From the NCBI GenBank assembly GCA_050309795.1, contig JBNRMW010000019.1, positions 1 to 64,000 on the forward strand: a stretch of 64,000 nt of DNA. Direction: 5' to 3'. Below, one piece after another: positions 50,457-59,970 of the stretch. How positions within the stretch are numbered: the stretch's first letter is position 1; every line of letters starts with the position of its first letter. Source of the DNA: JBNRMW01 sp050309795. Its GTDB lineage: Bacteria > Bacillota_I > Bacilli_A > Erysipelotrichales > Erysipelotrichaceae. The notes under the pieces were generated by a model, which worked only from the letters and a program-made list of their open reading frames with translations, did not search any database and was not told the origin of the DNA. A program made the translations under genes and the position numbers.

Positions 50457-52333
50457 GGCAGCCTCCGATAGAGATTGGCTTGATAAGGTTGAAGTTGTGG
50501 ATGTTGGCCCCGAACATTGGATAAGAGGAGCTCGTAGTCTTCATCCATAACTTTTCGTTTTTGATAATGAGCGGTTAGATTAATTTCAATTAAAAATTCT
50601 TCCGTTTCATCTACTCGTTTATAAACCCAGAGTCCTTTGTTTTTTTCATGTAAGAATTCGATATCGCCATAAACTAGCGCTGAGTTTCTTCGGAGGGCGA
50701 TGAGTTTCTTCGTAAAGTTGTAAATAGAATGAGGTTCTTTTTGTTGATAGTCAATATTGGTGGATTGTAAGTCTTGGTCACCGACTAGCCAAGGGGTAGT
50801 TGTTGAGAAACCACCAAAGCGTTGATTGTTCCACTGCATCGGGGTCCGGGCGTGATCACGTGTGCCGGCCAAAACGACTTGGAAGGCTTCTTCTTTTGAC
50901 ATACCTTGATCTAAGAGTTCTTGGTATTTGTTGAGCGATTCCACATCTCTAAGTTCGTCCATGGTTTTGAAATCGTTATTGGTCATGCCAATTTCTTGTC
51001 CTTGGTAGAGAAAAGGCGTGCCCCGCAAGGTTAAGAGCATTAAATTAACGGCTTTCGCCAGCGCATCGCGGTGGAGATGATATTTATCGATTTTTGAAAT
51101 GAAACGCGGATTGTCGTGATTGTCAACAAACAGGGACATCCAGTAGTGGTTACCAAAAGCTTTTTGATTTTCAGTCATATAATACTTATAAAATTCTAAA
51201 TCGTATTTATAATCTTCAAAGCGCACATGACCAGGAGTTTCTAAATGATCGAAACTGAAGGTTAAGTCCATGGTTTGTTGATAGTCGCCAGTTAATAGTT
51301 TGGATAACTGAATCCCAACACCAGGGGTTTCCCCGACACTGAACGCTTGATACGGTTTAAAGGCGTCACGACGCAGTTCTTGTAAATAGGTCTGGAGATT
51401 GGGTCCGAAAAAGTAATGTTCCATTCCAGTAAAACCAATCAGTTTACCAATGTCTTCTTGACCATCGGGTAACCCTGGAACTTTGGAGATGTAATTAATG
51501 ACATCCATGCGGAAACCATCGATGCCTTTGTCCAGCCAGAAGGTCACGATTTCAGCAACTTCTTGGCGAACCGCGGGATTGTCCCAGTTCAAGTCGAATT
51601 GTTTGTCGGAGAATAGCTTTAAGGCGTATAAATCAAGATCTTCAAAATACTTCCAGGCGGGCCCACTGAAAAAGGAGGTCCAATTATTGGGTTGTTCTCT
51701 AAAAAAATAATAGCCTTGTTTTTCTTTGTCCCCAGCTAGAGCGGATTGAAACCATGGATGTTCGTCGGAGGTGTGATTGACGACGAGATCCATAATGATT
51801 TTCATGTCTCGTTTCTTTAATTCCGCTAGGAGTTCTTCGACATCGGCCATGGTTCCAAAATCGGCTAAAATCTCGTGGTAATTACGAATATCATACCCAT
51901 TGTCGTCGTTGGGCGAATCATAGATCGGGGAGAGCCAGAGACCATCAATCCCCAAATCTTTTAAGACGTCCAATTTGGATAGGATGCCTTGAATATCCCC
52001 AATGCCATCGTGGTTGCTGTCCATAAAGGAACGAGGGTAGATTTGATAGAAAACCGCTTCTTTCCACCAGGCTTTAACGATTGGTGGTTGATCTTCTAAC
52101 GGTTGCTCCAAGGTATTATTCACTAAATTAACAACGGACCGATAAAACGATATGGGCAATTGTTTTTTGGTTAAGCGCATCAAGGTTTTGATTTTTATGT
52201 TCAGAAATAGGGGGTTTTTTAATAAGGAAAAAGGTAGCCCCGTTTGGATAAACAGTCGGTTTAAAACGTCGTGGCCAATCGGTAGGGCTAAGACGTCTTT
52301 TATTTTGCTTTGATAGTTAATTTTTTGAGACAT
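50453..52333 (-). CDS. malL: GH13 alpha-glucosidase (oligo-1,6-glucosidase type) with N-terminal extension
   Basis: 626 residues. From about residue 88 (A-W-W-K-E-A-V-F-Y-Q-I-Y-P-R-S-F) it is a GH13 subfamily 31-type enzyme; nucleophile Asp277 (G-F-R-M-D-V), acid/base Glu335 (S-V-G-E-T) and stabiliser Asp407 (V-D-N-H-D-N). It cleaves alpha-glucosidic links in isomaltose, sucrose or similar. The first ~85 residues, absent from usual MalL, are helical (L-P-I-G-H-D-V-L-N-R-L-F) and resemble the small helical modules attached to some GH3/GH43 enzymes. AGGAGG precedes the ATG, which lies 17 bases inside the transporter gene. Confidence 0.9.
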   Translation of the reverse strand: MSQKINYQSKIKDVLALPIGHDVLNRLFIQTGLPFSLLKNPLFLNIKIKTLMRLTKKQLPISFYRSVVNLVNNTLEQPLEDQPPIVKAWWKEAVFYQIYPRSFMDSNHDGIGDIQGILSKLDVLKDLGIDGLWLSPIYDSPNDDNGYDIRNYHEILADFGTMADVEELLAELKKRDMKIIMDLVVNHTSDEHPWFQSALAGDKEKQGYYFFREQPNNWTSFFSGPAWKYFEDLDLYALKLFSDKQFDLNWDNPAVRQEVAEIVTFWLDKGIDGFRMDVINYISKVPGLPDGQEDIGKLIGFTGMEHYFFGPNLQTYLQELRRDAFKPYQAFSVGETPGVGIQLSKLLTGDYQQTMDLTFSFDHLETPGHVRFEDYKYDLEFYKYYMTENQKAFGNHYWMSLFVDNHDNPRFISKIDKYHLHRDALAKAVNLMLLTLRGTPFLYQGQEIGMTNNDFKTMDELRDVESLNKYQELLDQGMSKEEAFQVVLAGTRDHARTPMQWNNQRFGGFSTTTPWLVGDQDLQSTNIDYQQKEPHSIYNFTKKLIALRRNSALVYGDIEFLHEKNKGLWVYKRVDETEEFLIEINLTAHYQKRKVMDEDYELLLSNVRGQHPQLQPYQANLYRRLP

Positions 52334-53708
52334 GTTTTACCTCCTGGTGTCGACGTTCATTTTCATGAATGATCTGTTGATAAAAAACTTCATCGATTTT
52401 GTAAAATCGCTTGTAGATGAGATAGGAAATAACAATTAAAATCAGGGGTAAAATCATCATGGATGACTTTAAGAGATTTAAACCTTGTTGAGAAACTTGG
52501 GACACATCGGTGGATTCATTGATACCAGCTAAAATTACCGTTGTACCAACAATACCGCTGGCCAACGCATTGCCGAGTTTATTGATAAAAGGCTGCAAAG
52601 AAAGGGTGACCGAGTCGTTGCGTTTGTGAAACTTCCATTCCCCATATTCAACAGAATCGGCTATAAACATCAACATCAACAATTGGATCGCCCCTTGGCC
52701 CACAAACAATAAGATGCCAGCAATCCCGATACCGATCATGGTGGACGTTGGAGAGAAAAAGAAAACAACATAACCCGAAACCATGAGGAAAATACTCGCG
52801 GTAAATATGGTGTCCCGTTTAAAATGTTTTGAGACTAAAGGGAAAATGGATAGTGCTGTTATTTGAGATACAGCTAAAATTGCCGCAAAGATCGAATACA
52901 TGTTTAAATCGCCATAAATATATTTAAAATAGTATTGCCCAAAAGAAGTGGTGGTAATATAGGCCGTCATAAAAATACTCATTGAAATCGAAATCCAAAG
53001 TAATTGGTCATTTTTTAAAATAATTTGAAACAGTTCTTTAACAGTGGTTTGTTCCTCTACTTGTTGGTTCTCTAAATCTTCCTTGACTCCAAATACCGTG
53101 AACATCTGAAAAAACAACATGACAAAGACTAAGATAATCGATAAATAGAAATAGGCTTGCTGCATGGATCCCGTCTTTTCAGCTAGAAATTGGGTAAAAC
53201 CGGTGATTCCAACCACGAGGGTAAACATCCCGAGGTTGGCACAAATCCGTGCGACCGCACCGATCTTTTCTCGTTCTTTTTGATCCTTGCTTAAGGATGG
53301 CAACATGGACCAGTAGGCGATGTCGTTGGCGGTAAAGGAAATCTCCCATAAGAGATAATTGACTGTAAATACCGCCACATAACCGAGTCCATAAACTTGA
53401 TAATCGTAGAAAAAGAAAATGGTGAACACCGAGGTCAATAAGGCTCCAATTAAAATCCACGGTTTGAACTTTCCAAAACGCGTTTTCGTGTTATCGACGA
53501 TCATCCCCATAAAGGGATCGTTAAAGGCATCAAAGATACGGATAAAGACCATCATCAACGTGATATATGCCAAAATCCGATCAGATAAATCCAAAACATC
53601 GGTGAGATAAAACATCAAGAACATGGATATCAGTGAATAGAGCATATCGCGACCAATGGTTCCGATACCAAACATCCAACGATTCTTACGGCTGACTTTT
53701 TGATTCAT
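52317..53708 (-). CDS. GPH-family glycoside:cation symporter
   Basis: 463 residues, about 12 membrane segments. The N-terminal F-G-I-G-T-I-G-R-D-M-L-Y and F-N-D-P-F-M-G-M-I-V-D-N-T and R-F-G-K-F-K-P-W motifs are those of the glycoside-pentoside-hexuronide family (MelB, XylP, LacS). It lacks the C-terminal IIA domain of LacS. Given the flanking alpha-galactosidase, beta-glucosidase and alpha-glucosidase, it likely imports galactosides or glucosides with Na+ or H+. Confidence 0.9.
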   Translation of the reverse strand: MNQKVSRKNRWMFGIGTIGRDMLYSLISMFLMFYLTDVLDLSDRILAYITLMMVFIRIFDAFNDPFMGMIVDNTKTRFGKFKPWILIGALLTSVFTIFFFYDYQVYGLGYVAVFTVNYLLWEISFTANDIAYWSMLPSLSKDQKEREKIGAVARICANLGMFTLVVGITGFTQFLAEKTGSMQQAYFYLSIILVFVMLFFQMFTVFGVKEDLENQQVEEQTTVKELFQIILKNDQLLWISISMSIFMTAYITTTSFGQYYFKYIYGDLNMYSIFAAILAVSQITALSIFPLVSKHFKRDTIFTASIFLMVSGYVVFFFSPTSTMIGIGIAGILLFVGQGAIQLLMLMFIADSVEYGEWKFHKRNDSVTLSLQPFINKLGNALASGIVGTTVILAGINESTDVSQVSQQGLNLLKSSMMILPLILIVISYLIYKRFYKIDEVFYQQIIHENERRHQEVKHVSKN

Positions 53709-53711
53709 ATA

Positions 53712-56027
53712 TTATTCCTTTTCTTCTGTTATCAGATATAGGGTGGATCCGAAATCACCAAGCATTCGAAGATCTTGGCGATAACCGGTGGAAACAAATT
53801 GCTGGTTGAGAATTAACCCGTTGAGTAAGAGTGCACCTGAACCGCGGTAGGTTTCAGAGGCATCGTCAAGCGCATAATAATTTGGAACTGTTTTAATAAA
53901 TAAACCTTCCTTTTTAATAGTAAAAGGTAGGACATGATTAAGGAGTGCTCCAAATTTTTGGATTTCAACTTTTTGTGGTAAAGAGATCACGCGATAAGCT
54001 TTGTTGGAAATCAATCCCACGGGATATATCTTGTCAAACTTCGGTGAAGATTGATACAAGGTTTGGAAGTAGCCCAATAAAAATTCGTTTTTATATTGGA
54101 TTTGCCAGCTGTAGCGATAGTCCTGATTGGTTTCTAAACGACTGAATAGCCCTTGTTCAATATGATGACGATACTGTTTATAGCGTTGTATTTGATCTTT
54201 AATGATTTTCTTCTCTAAAGAATTTAAATCTGTGATGTCTAGTTCCAAACCATAACTGCCAAAAAAAGCGACATTGAAACGGGTCGATAGGGAAATCGAT
54301 CGCAGGGTGGATGGATTTGGTGAAGCAGCTAAATGATTAGATATCGTACAGAGCGGATAAAAATACGTGAGGCCTTCTTGAATCTTTAAGCGTTCTCCCG
54401 CATCGGTATTATCGGATGACCAGATTTGAGAAGCGTAACAAAGCATGCCGAGATCGAATCGATTACCCCCAGAAGCACACATTTCTAAGGTAATATCCGG
54501 TCGTTGACCAAAGACTTCGTCTAACACCCGATAAAGTCCGAGCATATAGAGGTGGGGTACCATGGCTTGATTAGGAGCAGATGGGCTATACCAATCGCTT
54601 TGAGGGCGATTCATGTCCCATTTAATATAGGAAATGGGATAGCTGTCAAGCAGGTTCGTCAGTTGTTGAATGATATAGTCTTGGACATCTTTGAGACATA
54701 GATCAAGGACTAATTGATTTCGTCCTTCTAATGGTATTTTGGATGGTGTTTTTAAGATCCATTCGGGATGAGCACGGAATAACTCACTTTGTTGGTTGAC
54801 CATTTCGGGTTCAACCCAGAGTCCAAAATCTAAACCAAGGGCACGAATGTCTTGTATTAGCGGTTTTAAGCCTTTGGGTAGTCGTTTGGTGTTGACATTA
54901 TAGTCTCCTAATCCCGCATTATCAGATTGCCGGTTACCAAACCAACCGTCATCGAGCACAAAAGTTTCAATGCCGAAAGACTTGGCGACTTTTGCTAAGG
55001 AAACGATTTTCTGGTGATTAAAGTCAAAGCGGGTAGCTTCCCAATTGTTATAGACCACCGGATGTCGGTGATGAACCGGTAAAAGATTGCTGCGGATAAA
55101 TTGGTGGAAGTTTTGAGAAACGCCATTGATTCCCTTCAGACTATAGGTCATCAAAGCTTCGGGGGTTTCAAAGTTAGTTCCAGGTGCTAAAGGCCATTGA
55201 AAAAGATCGTCGTTGAGTCCAACTAAAACGCGCGTATAGCCGTGAGGATTGAGTTCAACTTCGGTTTTATGGTTGCCCGAATAAATGAGATTAAATCCAT
55301 AAGCGGAGCCTTGGTGTTGGTTAGTTTGTTGACCGACGACCATGACGCCAGGATTGTGTTGGTTGGAAGAGGTTCCGCGTCGAGATTGATTCTGATAGGT
55401 TCCAATCGAAAGGGCGTGGCGTTGAACATGGGTTTCTTTTGCCCAATCACCATGCAGCGTAATGATGTCGAGCTGATCTTCTAATAAATCGAGCTGGAGG
55501 CTCATGACTTTATGGAGAATAATGTCTTGATTACTTTCATTTAGGACAACCGTCCGCCGCGTGATTAGATCTTCTTGTTCATAAACACTGTAATATAAGT
55601 GGATTGTGATGCCGGTATGATCTTTGAGGATTATTTTTAAGGTTTGAGTTTGTTGGTTTGATCGTGCGCTCGGTAATGTTTTCAGAGCTGGTTTTTTATC
55701 GAGGATTTCATAATCAACATAGTGAAAATCAGCCACGAACGAATCGTCTGGCATTTGTGCTTTAAAACTTGGGGTGCGGTAATCGCCACGGCCCTGGCTG
55801 GAATATTCCAACCCATAATGATCTAGTGAATATTGAGAATGATTGGGGTGATATTTAATGGTTGTCCCAGTTTCAATTTGAGTATTATTAATAAAGCTTT
55901 GATGAGGGTCGTCCAGTGTTTTGGGGCCATAATACAAATGGAGCGGATGACCAAAATCACTGATTTTTAACCAGTAAGACGTATTATTGGTGATTAAATG
56001 AAAGGTTTGTTGGTGAACGTTAATCAT
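53712..56027 (-). CDS. GH36 alpha-galactosidase
   Basis: 771 residues, usual for the tetrameric bacterial GH36 enzymes (AgaN/RafA type, near 730-750). Nucleophile is Asp471 in Y-I-K-W-D-M-N-R-P; acid/base lies in W-S-S-D-N-T-D (538-542); F-V-L-D-D-G-W-F-G and W-V-E-P-E-M-V are further substrate-site motifs; C-A-S-G-G-N-R-F-D holds the galactose-binding Cys/Gly block. No signal peptide, so it acts on imported melibiose, raffinose or stachyose. It overlaps the GH1 gene by 8 bases and is 3 bases from the symporter. Confidence 0.94.
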   Translation of the reverse strand: MINVHQQTFHLITNNTSYWLKISDFGHPLHLYYGPKTLDDPHQSFINNTQIETGTTIKYHPNHSQYSLDHYGLEYSSQGRGDYRTPSFKAQMPDDSFVADFHYVDYEILDKKPALKTLPSARSNQQTQTLKIILKDHTGITIHLYYSVYEQEDLITRRTVVLNESNQDIILHKVMSLQLDLLEDQLDIITLHGDWAKETHVQRHALSIGTYQNQSRRGTSSNQHNPGVMVVGQQTNQHQGSAYGFNLIYSGNHKTEVELNPHGYTRVLVGLNDDLFQWPLAPGTNFETPEALMTYSLKGINGVSQNFHQFIRSNLLPVHHRHPVVYNNWEATRFDFNHQKIVSLAKVAKSFGIETFVLDDGWFGNRQSDNAGLGDYNVNTKRLPKGLKPLIQDIRALGLDFGLWVEPEMVNQQSELFRAHPEWILKTPSKIPLEGRNQLVLDLCLKDVQDYIIQQLTNLLDSYPISYIKWDMNRPQSDWYSPSAPNQAMVPHLYMLGLYRVLDEVFGQRPDITLEMCASGGNRFDLGMLCYASQIWSSDNTDAGERLKIQEGLTYFYPLCTISNHLAASPNPSTLRSISLSTRFNVAFFGSYGLELDITDLNSLEKKIIKDQIQRYKQYRHHIEQGLFSRLETNQDYRYSWQIQYKNEFLLGYFQTLYQSSPKFDKIYPVGLISNKAYRVISLPQKVEIQKFGALLNHVLPFTIKKEGLFIKTVPNYYALDDASETYRGSGALLLNGLILNQQFVSTGYRQDLRMLGDFGSTLYLITEEKE

Positions 56028-57300
56028 GGTCAGGATAGGTTTGTTTCGCTACATAGTATTCGTAAACTTCCGTGGTCACTTCTCGATCTTTGATGAGTCG
56101 GGAATAGAAGTGGCCAGAGTCTTTGATGGTTCGTTCTTGGGTTTCATAATTGTTGTGGACCAAGCCAAATCGTGCAGATTCACCTTCTAACCATTCGAAA
56201 TTATCCACAAAACACCAATGATAGTATCTCAAGACCGGTAGTGGAGTTTTGGTCAGGACTTTGAGATGGTCGTAAATATATTTGGAACGGAATCGATCGA
56301 AATTGTCGCAGGTTCCATTTTCGGTGATATAGATGGGCAAAGCGGCCACAGAATATAATTCGCGAATGACCCTTAATAGACCTTGGGGGTAAATTTCCCA
56401 GCCTAAATCATTCACAGGCACATTGGTTTTTACACCATCTTTGAGACCATCAATGCTTGAACGCGAATAGTAATTGATGGCCAGGAAGTCCACATATTGC
56501 CCTTTGGGTATTTTTCCAATATTCATGAACGGTGCGGTAAATTTGCCAAGGATGAACATCTCTGAAATTGCGGTTTGAAACGCGAAACGGGCAAACTTGG
56601 TAGCGGAGACGTCTTTTGGATTTCGTTTGTTTTTGGGTTCAAACACACGCATGTGATGAGCAAAACTCACTTTGATGTTTTTATCTAAGTGAATGGAATG
56701 AATGAGTCGATATGCGCGTATGTGCGCATAGGCCATATTGTTTAATACCTTGATGTAGTCTTGGATGTTTTTTTCACCCGGTGGCCAACTGCCATCGAAA
56801 TAGCCGTTCAAGGCAAAGACATTGGGTTCGTTAATGGTTATGTATTCGAGCACATGTTCACCAAAATAACGGACAACAATGTCGACATATTGTAAATAGA
56901 AAGTGACATTACGTTTGGTTGTCCAACCGCCGAGTTCTTCAAACCACATCGGATTCGTAAAATGATGTAAGGTGACTAAGGGTTGAATATCATTCGCTTT
57001 TAACAGCAAAATAAGTTCTAAATAATGTTCTAAAACGGCGGTATCAAACTCGCCTTTATGGGGTTGAATACGAGCCCACTCGATTCCTAGTCGGTAGTGT
57101 TTAATGCCCATGGTGGCCATTAATTCAATGTCTTCTTTGAAATATTTATAGTGTTGGTTGGCATTCGCTGGATTCGATCCGTCTTTAATTTTGCCGCGAT
57201 GATACCAAAGATTCCACGAATGGTTGAGTTCTCCACCTTCGATTTGGGTGGCGGCACTGGCGACGCCGAGTTGTAGTTTTTCTGGTAATTTAAATGTCAT
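56020..57300 (-). CDS. GH1 beta-glucosidase/beta-galactosidase family enzyme
   Basis: 426 residues, a little short for GH1 (usually 440-480). Acid/base Glu158 is in T-I-N-E-P-N and nucleophile Glu327 in I-T-E-N-G-T; G-V-A-S-A-A-T-Q-I-E-G, R-L-G-I-E-W-A-R-I-Q-P and Y-H-W-C-F-V-D-N-F-E-W are the other landmarks. No phospho-binding Ser/Lys/Tyr triad is obvious, so it likely acts on free rather than phosphorylated sugars, fitting a symporter. It overlaps the amidase remnant by 4 bases. Confidence 0.92.
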   Translation of the reverse strand: MTFKLPEKLQLGVASAATQIEGGELNHSWNLWYHRGKIKDGSNPANANQHYKYFKEDIELMATMGIKHYRLGIEWARIQPHKGEFDTAVLEHYLELILLLKANDIQPLVTLHHFTNPMWFEELGGWTTKRNVTFYLQYVDIVVRYFGEHVLEYITINEPNVFALNGYFDGSWPPGEKNIQDYIKVLNNMAYAHIRAYRLIHSIHLDKNIKVSFAHHMRVFEPKNKRNPKDVSATKFARFAFQTAISEMFILGKFTAPFMNIGKIPKGQYVDFLAINYYSRSSIDGLKDGVKTNVPVNDLGWEIYPQGLLRVIRELYSVAALPIYITENGTCDNFDRFRSKYIYDHLKVLTKTPLPVLRYYHWCFVDNFEWLEGESARFGLVHNNYETQERTIKDSGHFYSRLIKDREVTTEVYEYYVAKQTYPDHD

Positions 57301-58717
57301 TGTTTTTCCTCCTCTTTTTGATTGACGGCTAGTAATTGGTGACTGATTTCAAATAATAATTGTTCTTGTCCTTTTTGGACCATGAGCTGAACACCAATGG
57401 GCATCGATTGTTGATGGGTGTGTAGCGGAAGACTAATGGCCGGTTGTCCGGTGATGTTGGCTAACATGGTAAAAGGTGTATGAGCCAAGGACTTTTCAAA
57501 CATACGGTAGACGATGTCGTATTTATTCGTGGCTGTTTCAATTTGCCACATCTGTTCCAACAACTCGGACTCATGTTCGTCATCGTACAAAGCTGGTGCG
57601 CTATCTGCAGTTGTTGGGGTTAAATAGAGCGCATAGTCTTGATGGAATTCATGCAGGATTTCACTCACATAGTCCCAGTAGTTAAGAGCATCAACGAGTT
57701 GTGATCCGCGAATTTCTAATCCATATTGATATAGTACCCAGCTCATGAGTTCAATATCCGACCGATTGATGGGTTGTTTTTGTGATTGTTGAATGTTTTG
57801 AATCATTGAAGCTGTTTCCACCCCATTGACTAAGTAATAGGTTTCCATGAGTTTAAATCCATCATAGGAAGGGGCAACTTCAACCGTTTCATAGCCCAGG
57901 TGTTGGAGTTGTTGTACCGTTTTTAAAACGGTATCGATGGCTGATTTGGACACCGAGCTGTGGACCGGAGAGGTTAGGCTATAAGCGATTTTAATGGGTT
58001 TTACTTGATCATGATTTAAGGGGACATAGTTGAAAGGGGATTGGATGGTATTCGATTTCATCGCTTCAAAGAGTAATTGTGTGTCTTCCAAGGTTTTTGT
58101 TAAAAAAAGTTGATGGAAGCACCTTGCCAGCCCCGATAGGAAGTTGGTCCGGTGGGCATACTTCCCCGGGTAGGTTTTAGTCCAATTAATCCACCATAGG
58201 AGGCGAGTATCCGAATGGATCCTCCACCATCACTGGCAGCAACGACAGGGACATACCCAGCAATTAAAGCGGCACTTGCGCCGCCACTTGATCCACCTGG
58301 GGATAGTTTTAAATTTAGGGGATGTTTAACGGGGCCATAGAGTTGAGAGTCGCTAATATTCTTAAATCCAAATTCTGGACTATTGGTCTGACCTAAAATA
58401 ATAAATCCAAGTTCTTGAAGTTTCGCAACAAAGTTACTAGTTTTTAAGGCGCGATGATCTTTGAGTAAAAAAGATGCTGCGGTATTTGGTTCGTCTTTTA
58501 AATCTTGTCCTAAACACTTAATGAGAATGGGAATTCCTTTAAAAAGGGTGTGTTGAAAATCTTGCTGGGATTCGAGCAGTGCTTGCTGAAAACGACGGAC
58601 AACCACCGCATTAATCGCACCATCGTTTTGGTTGATTCGGTCGATGGCTTGTTGGACTAATTGGGTGGGGGTTACTTCTTTACGCTGGAGCCGATTAATC
58701 GTTTCTTGTAATGTCAT
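57297..58717 (-). pseudogene. Amidase-signature enzyme gene with a -1 frame break in a T7 run
   Basis: Two frames form one amidase: 58717-58100 carries the N-terminal part with catalytic Lys (I-P-I-L-I-K), the cis-Ser region and nucleophile Ser in S-P-G-G-S-S-G-G-A-S-A-A and D-G-G-G-S-I-R-I; 58091-57297 carries the C-terminal part ending P-F-T-M-L-A-N-I-T-G-Q-P-A-I-S-L-P. They meet at A-S-I-N-F-F-stop, where AAC TTT TTT TAA with one more T would read on as F-L-T-K-T-L-E-D-T. All catalytic residues are present, so this is a recent loss, an error in the homopolymer, or slippage. The full product would be about 470 residues. It heads the glycosidase operon; substrate unknown. Confidence 0.75.
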
Positions 58718-59015
58718 GATTAAACCCTTTCAATTCTTTATCCTTATTATAACTGATGTCGGAAGTGATTAGGTGTTTTTTAAAATTCTCACGATTAATT
58801 TGAACTCAAATAAGTTAAAATGATGATTTTTAACAACTGAAATGAGAACAAAAAGGTCTCTAATGTTGCTAAGTAAAAGATATGAAGAAAGACAGGTGCT
58901 TCAAAAAATGTATGATTTTATAAAAATGTTTGCTTGATTATGCTTATTGTTACTTTAATGATGGCTCAAAATGTAGTAAACTATGGATGGTTACAAATCT
59001 ATAAGGAGGAATTAT
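58718..59015. other. Divergent promoter region between glycosidase operon and fba
   Basis: On the minus strand a TATAAT (58746-58751) and GAAAGGG lead into the amidase remnant. The rest is AT-rich. A 24-codon plus-strand frame near 58863 has no support. The fba ribosome site AAGGAGGA ends the region. No hairpin or recognised riboswitch is seen. Confidence 0.5.
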
Positions 59016-59882
59016 ATGGGATTAGTATCAGCAAAAGAAATGTTAGAAAAGGCACGTGATGGTCATTACGCGGTTGCTCAAATTAACATTAATAATTTAG
59101 AATGGACGAAATTAACCTTAGAGGTCGTACAAGAACGTCAATCACCAGTCATCTTAGGGGTATCCGAAGGTGCTGCGAAGTATATGGGTGGTTTTAAAGT
59201 TGTTGCCGATATGGTTAAAGCGTTAATTGAAACGTTGAATATTACGGTTCCAGTGGCTTTGCACTTGGATCATGGAAGTTATGAAGGATCGTTTGCGGCA
59301 ATGGATGCAGGGTTCTCTTCGGTTATGTATGATGGTTCAGCCTTACCTTTAGAAGAAAACTTAGAGAAAACCAGAGAAGTGGTTAAAGAAGCTCATAGCC
59401 GTGGTATCTCCGTTGAAGCCGAAGTTGGTTCCATTGGCGGTGAAGAAGATGGGGTTGTTGGTTTAGGTGAATTAGCCGATCCTGTGGAGTGTCAAAAACT
59501 TGCGGATACAGGCATTGATTTCTTAGCTGCCGGTATTGGAAACATTCACGGTCAATATCCAGATAATTGGGCAGGTTTAAACTTTGAACGTTTAGCAGAA
59601 GTCCAACAAGCTTCAAATAAATTACCACTTGTATTACATGGGGGAACAGGTATTCCGGAAGAACAAGTTAAGAAAGCCATCGACCTTGGCGTCAGCAAGA
59701 TTAACGTCAACACGGAACTTCAACTTGCTTTTGCTCAAGGCACACGTGAATATATTGAAGCTGGCAAAGATTTAGAAGGCAAAGGATTTGATCCTCGCAA
59801 ACTCTTAGCACCAGGAACGAAGGCAGCAAAACAAGTTGTTAATGACAAAATTGACATGTTTGGTTCTGCCAACAAAGCATAA
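59016..59882 (+). CDS. fba: Class II fructose-1,6-bisphosphate aldolase
   Basis: 288 residues, FbaA type common in Bacillota. A-L-H-L-D-H-G-S-Y gives the zinc His and catalytic Asp, E-A-E-V-G-S-I-G-G further zinc ligand Glu region, L-H-G-G-T-G-I-P and K-I-N-V-N-T-E-L the remaining zinc and phosphate sites. It splits fructose 1,6-bisphosphate in glycolysis. An upstream ATG at 58983 gives a longer frame, but AAGGAGGA sits 6 bases before the ATG at 59016. Confidence 0.95.
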   Translation: MGLVSAKEMLEKARDGHYAVAQININNLEWTKLTLEVVQERQSPVILGVSEGAAKYMGGFKVVADMVKALIETLNITVPVALHLDHGSYEGSFAAMDAGFSSVMYDGSALPLEENLEKTREVVKEAHSRGISVEAEVGSIGGEEDGVVGLGELADPVECQKLADTGIDFLAAGIGNIHGQYPDNWAGLNFERLAEVQQASNKLPLVLHGGTGIPEEQVKKAIDLGVSKINVNTELQLAFAQGTREYIEAGKDLEGKGFDPRKLLAPGTKAAKQVVNDKIDMFGSANKA

Positions 59883-59899
59883 ATAAATCAATCTTTCGA

Positions 59900-59931
59900 A
59901 GAGCTGTAGCAAGTCTATGGCTCTTTTTTTG
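59900..59931 (+). terminator. Terminator after fba
   Basis: AGAGCTGTAG (59900-59909) pairs with CTATGGCTCT (59915-59924, two G-T pairs), loop CAAGT, followed by seven T. Confidence 0.83.
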
Positions 59932-59958
59932 TTGGTTAAATCCAGCATAGGGATGGTG

Positions 59959-59964
59959 TATAAT
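59959..59964 (+). promoter_or_regulatory. -10 box of the LytTR regulator gene, leaderless spacing
   Basis: TATAAT preceded by GGTG ends 6 bases before the ATG at 59971, putting the expected start on the A of the ATG. No Shine-Dalgarno site is present and no good -35 box is seen. Confidence 0.45.
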
Positions 59965-59970
59965 GAGCGT

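Noticed and set aside
58863..58937. 24-codon plus-strand frame upstream of fba
   Set aside because: No ribosome binding site, low complexity, no conservation evidence; not called as a gene.
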